From positions 14,175,138 to 14,239,137 of the forward strand of contig NC_084831.1 in the NCBI RefSeq assembly GCF_033115175.1: a DNA stretch of 64,000 nucleotides. The letters are read 5' to 3'. The number at the start of each line of letters is the position of its first letter. The first letter of the stretch is position 1. Shown piece by piece: positions 24,301 to 36,910 of this stretch. Position numbers and translations under genes: made by a program. Source of the DNA: Lepus europaeus. Lineage: Eukaryota; Chordata; Mammalia; Lagomorpha; Leporidae. The notes beneath the pieces were generated by a model that saw only the letters and a list, made by a program, of their open reading frames with translations, did no database searches and was not told where the DNA came from.

Positions 24301-27300
24301 CCCTGATGGGCGTGGGAGCTGGGGCAGCCACCCTGGCCACACTCCACACATGCCCCCACCCAGGAGACCCCAGGGAAGGTCGTTTGCCATCACAGAGGCC
24401 GTCTGCAGTGGTGCGACCTGCAGACGCAGGGGCAAACAAGCGCCTTGTCACAGACAGCAGGTGCAGCACATCGGCAGTAAGGACTTGGGTCTGCAGCCGC
24501 CCGCCCGAACTTAACACAACGCCCTGGGGTGGGGTGGGGAGTGGGGGTAGGGAGAAATTGAATGAGATTCAAAATGTAATGCAATCTCATCCCTTTAAAA
24601 CACACCCAAGTGCCGGCACGAATTTCACAAGGAAGTGAAATTACATGTAGTGTTGTATTTCCAAGACCTCAGACTGTGGGCCTGTGAGGGGGTGGGGACA
24701 CAGCAGATTCAGAGAGGGGGTGGAGGGTGCAGAGAAAGAGGGCCTGGAGGCTTGATCATTCAGCAGCCGGCAGATAATTTCTTTTAAGGTTTATTTATTT
24801 ATCTGAAAAGCGGAGTTACAGAGAGAGAGGGAGCGACAAAGGGAAGAGATCTTCCATCCGCTGGTCTGCTCCCTAAACAGCTGCAACAGCTAGAGCTGGA
24901 CCAGGCCAAAGCCAGGAGCCAGGAGCTTCTCCTGGGTCTCCCATGTGGGTACAGGTGCCCAAGCACTTGGGGCATCCTATACAGCTTTCCCAGGCACATT
25001 AGCAGGGAGCTGGATCAGAAATGGATCAGCCAGGACTTGAACTGGCAGCCAGATGGGATGCCAGCACAGCAGGTGGCAGCTTTACCAGCTGAGTATCCTC
25101 AAGACAGCCATTCAGGCATGGTCCCCACTGAGCAGGGACATTTAGAAGAGAGGGGATGTGTGGGAGAGCTCCCAGATCACAGATATAGAGATGTGCCGTG
25201 CCGTGCCCCAGGGCAAGCCATTTCCACAGAGAGCTAGGCACACCTGGGCAGGTGCTTCTCAGAGACAGCTGCGCCTTCTGAGTCCAGGCTCTTCCTGGGT
25301 TCAAGTTGAGGAGGAGAACAAGGGTCCGGGAGTGGGAGGAAGGCCCCAGACACGGCCCCACCCCTGGTCCTCTCATGCCCCCCACCCCCCTCCCCTGCCT
25401 CTGCCCTGGCTGCCTCTCCTCCTCCTCCTCTTCCTCCTCCTCCTCTCGGCTCTCTCTCCAGCAAAGACAAGCATTGCTTCGGCCCCCGGGCCCTGGACTC
25501 CTGGAACAAGCTGTGCCTGGCAACCCTGCTGGACACCAACGTGTCCAACCCCATGGAGTACGACTTCAACTTCCAGCTGGAGATCCGCGGGCCGTGTCTG
25601 CTGGCCGGTGAGAGGGGGCTGCCCACGGTGGGCGGAGCATAGGGGCTCCGAAAGAAGCCCCTGGGAGAGCAGGGCTTTTGACCTAAAGCTCCCAGGATGG
25701 AGAGAAAGGGAAGGGCTGGGGAGCCCCCTTGCCCAGAGCGAAGTGAAATGTTCCCACTCTCCCAGCAAGTGGCCAGAAGGCGAGCCCCTCCTCCTACAGC
25801 CAGTGACTTCCACAGGGACCTGGGTGCCAGGGAACAGGGGTTCTTGGTCATCTCCAGGAGGCTGCAGCCACAAATCTGCTTCCTGCTTCGCGTTTGGGGA
25901 TCTTTCCAACCAAAGGTAGCCTAGGCTCCACCCAGAGGTTCTGGGATGCGTCCTGGGAGGGACATTTAAAAGCAGACCCCGCCACCCCACGGCGGTCGCT
26001 CTGATGGTTCCTCCCCAGCCTGCTCGGGCCTTTGCAAGGGTTCTTAGATGTCACCTGATTCATGTGTGCAATGCTGACTTCCAACATGAGACGCACATGT
26101 GACGCACCCACAAAAAAAGGTGGCCCCAGATGGAGCTGAGCTCTCCGTGTTTGTGTGGGGCCAGGCTGGGCATTCTGTGGGCCCTGGGAGGGAGCAGCAC
26201 CTCCGACTTTACCAGAGCCGAAGTCAGGACCAGAAGGGCCATCAGACACGGTCTTCCTAAGCCCACATTTTACAGCCAGGGAAGCGGAGGCCACGTGCCC
26301 GTGCTCACACAGCAGGTTAGGGACCTCTGATGGGGTCTCTGAGCCAAGCTCCTGTCCCCTCTATCCTCTCCTCCCTTCCATTTCTTGCTGGGCCACTCAG
26401 GAGTGGAGAGTCCTACACACGAGATCCGGGCCGACGCCGCCCCCTCTGCCCGCTCGGCCAAGAGCATCATCATCACCTTGGCCAACAAACACACCTTCGA
26501 CCGGCCCGTGGAGATCCTCATCCACCCTAGCGGTACGGTGCCCGTCGCGGGCCCTGGGCTGCCTGTGGGAGGGCAGGGGGCCGACCCTGTGGGCTGCAGC
26601 GTGTGGCCTCGCCCACAAGGCTGAGAGTCAGGGCCACAGGAGAGGAGACCCACCACTTGGCTACTGGGAAACTGGACTCTCACGGGCAGACCAGAGGCCC
26701 CAGGTCTCATCCTCCATCTGGGGCGTTTTGTCCCAGGCCAGCTAAGCAGAGGATCTTCGAAGGCCCTGAGTTCAGGAAGTCTCTGGCAGCCCTATAACCT
26801 CAGGGAGCAACTCTTTGTCTAAGAATCCAGGAGACTTCAGCACCCGAAAAGATTGGAGAATGCTTAGCTCAGTCCCACGCCCATTTTGCAGACATATCAA
26901 CTGAGGCCCAGAACAGGCAGTGGAATCACTGGTGGCCACGGGGCTCTCCTGCCTCCCAGCTGAAGAGTCTGCCCCACCCCTCCCTGGCTGCAGGCAGAGA
27001 CTCCAGCCCCTGCTTCCAGCTGGGCGTGAAGTTCTTGCCCCCTTAAGCGAGGCCCCTGGCATCTCCCCGCGCCCCTGAACAAGTGCTAAGTGTCGCTCTC
27101 ATGTCTGCAGAGCCCCACATGCCCCATGTCCTGATGGAGAAAGGGGACATGACCCTTGGAGAGTTTGACCAGCACCTGAAGGGGAGGACAGACTTCATCA
27201 AAGGGACAAAGAGAGACAGCAGCGCCGAGCGGAAGGTGAGTGATGGCGGCAGGGCGGGGCTGGCACCGGAAACACGCTCTGCCCCGAGCCAGTGGGGAGG

Positions 27301-30300
27301 CTGAGGGACGCGGCCCATCCCAGGTCACCCGGAAAGTGGTGGCAGAGCCTGGACAGGAGGCGCTGCCTTCCGAGGCTAGGGCACTGCAGGCAGCTGGGCA
27401 GGGGACTCCCGGGTGTAGCAAGCACCGCCTCCTGCCCGCTCACCTGCGGCTAACACCTCCGCTGTGGCTGAGCCGGGCAGCAGGTGCAGCAGTGGCAGAA
27501 GCAGCCACTGCATCCGCAAGAGGCTGCTGAGAGCCTGCAGCCGCGGGTGCCCTCCCAGCTCAGCGCCCCCTTTCCCTCCGGGCCTCCCTTCCCCTCTGCA
27601 GGAGGGGCCCCTCGCTCCTCCTCTCGCAGGTCCTCACTCGCTCTTACATAGAGGATACGGGCAGAGCTGGTCAGGCCTGAGAAAAAGGCCCCCAGCTCAC
27701 AGAGCTAAAGGTTGAGGGGTGGGCATGGGGACGGGAGTGAGCCTGGTGCCCTCTCCAGCGTGGTCCCGAGGGCCTGGACAGGTTTCTGAGAGATGGCGTG
27801 CTGCTTTCTCTTGGCTCCCTTCTTAGATGAGAAAACCAAGGGTTAGCACCCAAAGATAGCGAAGGGAGGGGAAGGCCACTGTCCTGAGAGTTCTCCTGGG
27901 CACAGCAAGGCTGAGCAATTAGAACCCACTTTTCCATTTAGCTGAAATCCCCAGCCCTTGTCATCAGGAGCTGGCGAGTGGGCAGTGGCTAGGAGAGTGT
28001 GGTTAGAGACCCCCTGGAAGCACCTGCCCTCCTGGGTGCCCCCTCACCCAAATGAGTCACTTGGGAGAAGAAGCTGGAGCCGGGCTCTCGGGGCCGGGGC
28101 TGGCAATGCCAGGGATGGCACCAAGCTCTCAGAACCGCAGCGCGTGCACAGCCGAGGGCAGTGGGTCTCCCCGGCCCCTGGGCTGGCTGCCCTGCCTGCC
28201 AAGCCTCAAATCCATTAGCTCGGGGACCAGACCGTGGAAGCAAATGAGAAAGAATTCGCCACCTTGAACTGATTATGCAAATAGGCGGCATCCTCCTGAG
28301 CTCCGGGCTGACAGCAGCCCACACGCACCGCACGCAGCTGCTCGGCGTGATAAGTTCATTGTAACTGGATAACGGCAGCTCGAGGAGACGTGCCAGGGTC
28401 CCCAGCCAGGCCACCCACCCGTCCCTCTCAGGGGCAGAAACTGGATTCCTGGAGGTGGCTGCTCTCCCTGGCAGGTGCAGCCGTCACTGCCGGCTGGGCA
28501 GTGGCCCATGGCAAAGGGGTTCAGTGTGGGAGGGAGGGCAGACCCCTTGGCAGGGAGAGCGGGTGGGGCGTGCTGTCAGAAGGCATGATTTAGGGGCCTG
28601 GCATTCGGCCAAGTGGTGAAGATGCCACTTTTGGGGTGCCAGCATCCCCTGTGGTGGTGCCTGGGTTTGAGTGCTGGATGAGATGGAGCAGGATCCCCAC
28701 CCCACTCTGTCTCTTTGCTTCTCAAATAAAAAAAAAAAAAGTACATACATTGTTAAGACACACAAAAATCATGATTTAGTAAAAAGAGGACAAATAACAC
28801 AGCACGAGATACTATCTACCTGGCCGGCGCCGCGGCTCACTAGGCTAATCCTCCGCCTGTGGCGCCGGCACACCGGGTTCTAGTCCCGGTCGGGGCACCG
28901 ATCCTGTCCCAGTCACTCCTCTTCCAGTCCAGCTCTCTGCTGTGGCCCGGGAAGGCAGTGGAGGATGGCCCAAGTCCTTGGGCCCTGCACCCGCATGGGA
29001 GACCAGGAGAAGCAACTGGCTCCTGGCTTTGGATCAACGCAGTACGCCGGCCACAGCGCACCAGCTGCAGCGGCCATTGGAGGGTGAACCAACAGAAAAG
29101 GAAGACCTTTCTCTCTGTCTCTCTCTCACTGTCCACTCTGCCTGTCAAAAAAAAAAAAAAGATACTATCTACAAGAGACAGAGCTGCAGAGAGGGACAGA
29201 GACAGAGATTGAAAAAAAGAAATGTGCGCACACAGGTCAGTGGCAAACAAGACCCACACTCTGGGCATCTGGCGTAGTGGTGAGAATGCCGCTCGGGACA
29301 CCTGCTCCCATATCGCGTACCCGGGATTGAGTCCTGGCTCCACTTCCAATTCCCCTTCCTGCTAATGCACACCCTGGGAGGCAGCAGGTGGTGGCTCAAG
29401 CAGTTGGGCCCCTGCCGCCCACAGGGAAGTGTCATACTGAGTTCCTGGCCCCTGGCTTTTGCCCAACCACAGCTGTTACAGGAATTTGGGGAGTGATCAA
29501 GTAGATACAAGAGCTCTCCTTCCCCCTTCACATAAACTCAAGTAAATAAATAAATAATAATTAAAATAAAGACCCACACAGATTTAGCCTCTCCTCTTCC
29601 TGTTGGGCGTGCACTAAGTGCTCAGTGGATGTCAGGCTCCACGCTCCTTCGCCTCATGGAGTCTTCATTCTAGAGCAGGGAGACAGACCAGACAGCTGAG
29701 CAAGGTCAGTGTGGAGATGGAGGGGCACCGTGAAGGCAGAGAACAGGGTGATGCTGGGTGCTGGGTGCCCTCAGCTAGGCATTTAGGGAGCCCCTGCCCC
29801 AGCAGGAGACCTGAGGGTGGTGAAGCGAGCACCGGGAGACGCCAGAGAGAAGCAGGAGACTGGCGACCCATTTGGAACAGATGAAGGCCAGCAAGGCTGG
29901 AATGTGGGGAGCAGAGCAGGCAGAGATGAGGGGGGCGCAGGATGGGGCTCAGGCCGCCCAGGGCTCCAGTAGGCCCTGGTACCGAGAGGCCTGTGGGAAA
30001 GCCATGGCTGAAGCAACAGAAAGACAGAAATGATCACCCTGGCCACAGGGAGGTGGCAGGGGAAGAAGAGGCCGGGTCTGGCAGGGGATCCTGTCCTGAA
30101 CTTGGGAGGTGGTGGTGGCAGCAGAGGGGGGAGGACAAGGTGAGGATGTGTTTTCGCTGTAGGACAGGCACCTGCTGAAGGATGATGTGGGGTGGGGAAG
30201 AGAGAAGGGCAGGGACAATGGCTAGATCTTTGGTTTGATCAACCAGGTGGGAGGTGGTGCCACCTGTTGGGTTGGGGAAGGGACTCAAATCGATAGAAAC

Positions 30301-30347
30301 AGAGAAACAGCCACAGAGAGCCCATATGCACCCGGAGACAGAAAGAG

Positions 30348-30392
<45 letters not shown>

Positions 30393-33300
30393 CAAGGGAG
30401 CATGGAGGACATGAGATTCTGTGTGGAGCCAGAACAGGGCCGAGAAGGACCGACCTTGTGTGTGTTGGTGATATAGTGGTGACATAGCTGCCTTCCAAGA
30501 AGGACTGTTCTGGGGCAGAACTGACCTTAGGGCCAGACACAAGGTCACACAAAGACAAAAAACACAGAGCTTACGGATCCAGCTCTGAGCCCAGCTCCAC
30601 GTTAAGTCCCAGAAATGCAAAAGAGATGAAGGTGTGACCTGCCTGCCGTCAGGTAGCAGAAGGAGAAAGGAGCCCAAAAGCGCCCTCTTGCGAGAAGTGC
30701 CTGGGCCCACAGGACACACAAGAGCAGCAGCTGCAATGGCCTTGGGGGCCACTTATGGAGACCCCTGCCTCCCCCACCCCAGCCCTCCACATTGACATTT
30801 ACGGCATACAACCCGGGGAGGCATGGACTCATGTCCTCACTTCATGGGTGAGGAAGCCAAGTGATTAAGTCCACCCAGGAGACTGCAGAAGGCTTTCCAA
30901 TTGGGTAAAACTGAAAGGAGGAGTAGAGATGTGTTTGTGGAAGGGAATCAGTAAACCAGCAAGATCAAGTTCACAGCCGAGAGAAGCCAGAGCAGCTTCC
31001 ACCCTGTGTGAAAGCACAAGAGGCTGGCACTCAATGGACGTGGGCTTCTCCCTGGTGAACTAACCCAGTGCATCCTCACAGCTGCCCTCACACGTGGCTG
31101 TATGTGCTCCGGCTTATTTATATATTTGTTAAAGGTTTATTTATTGATTTGAAAGTCAGAGTTAGAGAGAGAGAGAGAGAGAGGTCTTCTATCCGCTGGT
31201 TCACTTCCCAGATGGCCACAATGGCTGGGGCCAGGTCAGGCCAAAGCCAGGTGTCTGGAACTCCATCCCAGTCTCCTATGTGGTTGACAGAGACCCAAGC
31301 ACTTGGGCCGTCTTCCACTGCTTTCCCAGGCACGTTAGCAGCAGGCTGGATTGGAAGCAGAGCAGCCAGAACTCAAACTGGGGCTCTGGTATGGGACGCT
31401 GGTGTTACAGGTGGTGACTTAACCCACTGCACCACAGTGCCAGCCCCAATTTGCCCCCATTTTAATGTGAAAACAGACTTAGAGGAGGGGCTTGCCCAGG
31501 GCACACACAGCTGGATGGTGACAGAGCTGGGGTTCACAGCCAAGTCTTTCTGCCTGCAAAGTCTGAGCTGGCCATTGAAACCTGGGAAAGTCCAGCTCCC
31601 AGAGGAGCCAAGGACATTCAACCAGGACATCTGTCAAGCAGAGTGGGAAGTGGGGATGCTGACTTGGGAAGGGATGGGGGCCAGAGCACCGCTGGACTGT
31701 CAGAGTCAGAGGTTACCTTTCTCCTCCAGACAGAGATCATCCGGAAACGCCTGCACAAAGACATTCCCCACCATTCTGTCATCATGCTCAACTTCTGTCC
31801 TGACCTCCAGTCCGTCCAGCCGAACCTGAGAAAGAGCCACGGGGAGTTCATCTTCCTGGTCGACCGGAGTGGCAGCATGAGTGGCACCAATATCCACCGT
31901 GTCAAGGTGGGCATCTGCTCCCAGGGCCCCTCCCCCCGACCCGGGGCTGTGCCGTTCCAGGTAGAGTCGTTGACAGTTGTCCCTCTCACTCTACAAACGT
32001 CAGTCATGTGCGTGCTCTGGCTAAGACATCTCACCAGGTACTGGGTGGAGAGGGGCAGTGAGGAGAGAAGGGAAGCCAGCACCGGGGGGGGGGCCTACGG
32101 TTGTCAGATACTGTGCTGGCCACTTAAAGCACAGGTTGATATTTAATCCAGACAGTATCCCTCTGAAATTAGCCCTACTGTCACCTTTTCCAAATGGAGA
32201 GCTCAACCTAGGGGTCCTAGCCACCTACCCAAGGTCACACAGCTAGTGTGGTCCAAGATTAAACCCACATCTGCCTGACAGTTCTCACCACCCCACACCA
32301 GAGAGCCACTGAGTGTGGCCCCTGCCTCCAAGTATGTGTAGAGTCCAGTGGGAAAGTTGGGCTCCTCTTTTCCCAAATGCCTACTATGTGTCAAGCCCTG
32401 TGCTTGGTCCTCTGGGAAGACAGCCAGATGCAAACACAACTGCTGCCCTGCAGGAGCTCCTGGGCAAGTGAGCCAGCCTGGTCTCCCTGCAGAGGAGAGC
32501 TCCACAGGAGGGTGGGAGAGAGGGAAGGCTTCCTGCCCCACAACCCACCAGAAGCGGTTCATCCCCCTCCAGAGACTGTCTTGCTTATGGTGCTACCCAA
32601 TGCTCCCTTTCTGGTTTTCACTGTGCAGATAGAATTGTGAACTCAACAAGGGTAGAATTGTGAACTCAATAAGGGAGAGGGCTAGACCTTTCTCATCCAT
32701 CTCTCCCCGTGGAGCCTAGCTCTGTGTTCATGCAAACAAAGCCCTGGTCTGTTTGTTGAATTGAGTAAAAGATCATACTTCAGGAGAACAAGCGTTGGGA
32801 GAGGAGAAGGGAGTGGGGCTCTGCTGTCTCCTGAATTCCATCCGGCCCCCTGGTTTGTCCCTGGAGCAAGCTCTTGTTTCCAGGGCAACAGGCTCAGCAA
32901 GGAGAGGGGCATTACCAGGTGGAACTACCATGCCAGCCATCTCTGCAGTCTCACCAGGACTGGGTTTTGCCTTAAAGTATGACAAAGGACTCATATATGA
33001 GACCCAAGTTCCAGTTTGAGTCCTCTTCACTCTGGGATGGGTGTGGGCTGGATGGTGCCTTCTCCCTACCCCAGTCCAGCATCAAAGGTGAGAACCGGAG
33101 TGTGGAGCTGTCCAGGGTTCTGTAGTGCTGAAGCACGCACCAGGCCTGTATGGCCATCATCTGTCTTCCGCTGCACAGCCAGGAACAATTCCTAGACAGC
33201 TCCCCGGTTACGCTAGAGCATCATGGAACCACAAACCTGTGAGGGAACAGTCCATCCCTTTCCACTCCATTATCCAGGTGAAGAAGCTGAGTCTCCAAGA

Positions 33301-36300
33301 GGCTAAATGCTTTTCCCAAGACCACAGGGCTGGTGAGAGTCTCAACCTTCTGTCTTGCCTCGGTGCTCATTTTCCTTACATTGCTTATGGGGACTCGTAC
33401 CTATGCTCCACTCAAGAAGCCTCCTCTCTCAGATCATGTCACTTCTGCTGTGTGAAAAAGAGCAATGCCTGTGGTCCAGGGTCGGTCCTGCCACTGATTT
33501 GCTGTGTGGCTTCGGACCAATGGAATCTCCACCCTGGGCTTCATTTGTCTTGTCTCTAAAACCAAGAGGAGGCCAGCGCCGTGGCTCAACAGGCTAATCC
33601 TCTACCTAGCGGCGCCGGCACACCGGGTTCTAGTCCTGGTCGGGGCACCAGATTCTGTCCCGATTGCCCCTCTTCCAGGCCAGCTCTCTGCTATGGCCCA
33701 GGAGTGCAGTGAAGGATGGCCCAAGTGCTTGGGCCCTGCACCCCATGGGAGGCCAGGAGAAGCACCTGGCTCCTGCCTTGGGATCAGCGCGGTGTGCCAG
33801 CCACAGCTCGCCGGCCACGGCGGCCATTGGAGGGTGAACCAACGGCAAAGGAAGACCTTTCTCTCTGTCTCTCTCTCTCACTGTCCACTCTGCCTGTCAA
33901 AAAAAATAATAATAAAATAAATAAAACCAAGAGGAAGGGTTAATTCAGGGAGGGCAAATGCATGTCACAGTCCCTCTGCTTCCCTCTCCTAAGCCCAGCC
34001 ATCACTAATTGATCATGACCATTCTTTTTGGTTTTTTTTGGTTTTTTCCCCAGCTGAGCCTGGACTCAGCTTCAATATCTTTCTAATCCTGATGTTTCAG
34101 TCAGTAACAACCATTTAAATGGAGTCAATTTGTGAATGTAAATCCACTTCCTGAACTAATGACCTTTGCCTTCTAGAATTCTCTAACAATTTTATCTAGC
34201 TCTCCTGTCAGTCCCCTTTCCCTTGGAGGCTCTCTTGTTCTCCAGTTCAGCTCACGGACCTCAAGGTCACCCCATCACAAATGGCATTGCATTGGTGTAC
34301 CCCATGCCACTAAGCGTGATCCTTTTAGAGAGAGCCACAGAGATGACCCGGGCCACACACTTCCTCCCCAAGGTCAGTAAGACCACTGGAGGAGGGGCGG
34401 GTGCTCGGGCCATTCATTGTGGCCCATTGGATTGAAATTTTAGGAAACACTGTGCTCAGGGAGAAGGAAGAGAATAGAAATCCAAACAGCTTGCGCCAGA
34501 GGGGCAAGTTCAGCCAATTTAATTTCCTGCAGCTGGTCTCATTCTTCAGCTGCCACTCACTGCCAAAAACCATGCCCTTAAAATTCTAATAGGTGTGAGC
34601 GGAGATGATCTGTGTGGACCAGCACAGTCTCCTGCTAGCAGAAATGTGCACCAGTGACTAATGGGAAAATAAGCAGGTATTGACTTCCTTTGTAAAGACA
34701 CAGAATGTATTGACACAAGCAACAGAGAGAGAGGGGGAGAATGCCAGTGCTGATGTTTAACGCTGATGTTTGCAGAGGAAGGAGGGGGAAGGGCTGTGGA
34801 TCTGTGCCCGTGGGAGGCTGTAAGTAGGATGTGAGAGTGGCCAGGATCTGCTGTGAGCGTTTCGTCCTAGAACCTGGAGCACAATTGTGTGTTTCCCCAA
34901 AGCATGCTGAGATCCCTCCCACCACTAAACTACTTGGGAGTGGGGGGGAAGCCTTCGTTCCTGAGCTCTGTACCAGGGCAGGACAGACAGGAATACAGAT
35001 CTGGGCTATGTGCTTTTTAAAAAAGATTTATTTATTTGAAAGGTAGTGTTACAGAGGCAGAGAAAGAGAGAGAGGGAGAGACAGAGAGAGAGCATGTACT
35101 TCCATATGCTGATTCACTCCCCAAATGGCTCCAACAACCAGGGTGGGGCCAGGAGCTTCTTCTGGATCTCCTACATGGCTGCAGGGGCCCAAGCACTTGG
35201 GCCATCCTCTGCAGCTTTCCCATGCCATTAGCAAGGAGCTGGATTGAAAATGGAGCAGCCGGGAATTAAACTGGCACCCATATGGGATGCCAGTGTCGCA
35301 GGTGGTAGCTTTACCCACTACATCTCAGTGCTGGCCCCGGGAGCTATGCTTTGAAAGTCTTGGTCCTGTTCTCAAGTTCTGTGATCCAGCACAGTTCCTT
35401 AACCCTCTTTTGCCTCAGTTTCCTTAGCTGTAAAATCGGGGTACTGCTATGATCTGAGCTTCATTGGGTTGGCAGGAGTTGCCCCATACCAAGTGTTTAC
35501 TGTGTGTCAGGGTGCAGCTCAGCGGTTTGACATAATCAGTCCAAGGTCAAGTCAGTAATGGTAAAGGTGTTATTTAAACCCAGATGTGTTTAACTGCAAA
35601 GGGACTCTCCTTAACCACCTGCTATACATAGCACATGTTATAAAGATGAAATGCGACAATTACTAGGAAGTGCTTAGCACGATGTGTAGCACACAGTAGA
35701 CACTAACATTTGTCATTGTATCACCACCATCACCACCACCCTCATCGTCTTCACTTCTGCCAACACCTCCACGTCCCTCCTGGTCATTTTATTTTTCAAT
35801 ACGCCGTTCTCTGGGACCCCTGGGCGTGCACAGCTTTCTCGGCAGAGGCCAGTGTCCACAGGCTGTGGAGGTAAATGACGTGTGTTTGAGTCCTGGCTCC
35901 ATTACTGCATTCTCACTGGGAAGGAAGTCACTTCACCTCTCTGTGCCTCCGTCCTCTCTTCTGTAAGATGAGGACACCACCGGGGTTATTGTGGAGATTA
36001 GCGAGGCGGTGCGTGGAAAAGTACACCCTGTACACTCAGCAAACGTGAGCTGAGAAACCGTCCCTAGGGGTGGGGCGAATGTCGGATGAGTCCGAGCAAA
36101 GGTCCTGGATGAGCGCCAGAAGCTGTTCTGTCCTCAGCATGACCTGCCCGGCCACTTCTCTCCCTTCGACATCAATTTTGCTTTGGCAGAAGGGAGCAGG
36201 TGCCCCCTGCTCTCTACCTCTGAGGGTCAGTGAGGGGTGAAATGGAGCTGGCAGCCGGAATCGAGTGGCTTTGAGAAGTGGGCCCCACTGCATGGATGAA

Positions 36301-36857
36301 GCTCTCTGAGGATGGCTTCGCTCCAGCCTCTGGCCAGCATCAGCACATTTCCTGACGTGCAGGAGCAGGAGGCGCTGGGTGCAGACGGAGGGCATGAGGC
36401 CCCCTCGGAGGCTGTGCCTGTGCTGGGAGTGAGGACGCTGGTGCGTGGTGGCAGAGAGGCAGTGACTCCCAGCTGAATCCCCAAACCCCCCTCTTGCCTG
36501 CCAGGATGCCATGCTGGTGGCACTGAAGAGCCTCATGCCAACCTGCCTCTTCAATGTCATTGGCTTTGGATCCACATTTAAGACTCTCTTCCCTTCTAGC
36601 CAGAACTACAACGAGGTAAGGAGGGGTCAAGCCTGGGGCCGGGAGGGTGGTGGGTGGTGGGTGGTGGGGAGCAGAGGAGGAAGGAGGGGACCCTGGGGCC
36701 TATCTCAGCCACTGCCACACCCCGAGGAGCCCCGATCACAGCCAGGACGGCCAATGGGAGGGATGCTGTCTCTGCTGAGGCTTTGTGCTTACGTCTCAAC
36801 CTCATTATAATGAAACAGTGCATCGGGCCAAGTTGTGTGTGTGCAGAGAAGGGGCCC

Positions 36858-36910
<53 letters not shown>

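Noticed and set aside
28822..29159. tRNA-like sequence with A and B boxes
   Set aside because: It is the head of a C-SINE with a full SINE body, poly(A) and target-site duplication, not a tRNA gene. The same applies to the other SINE heads.
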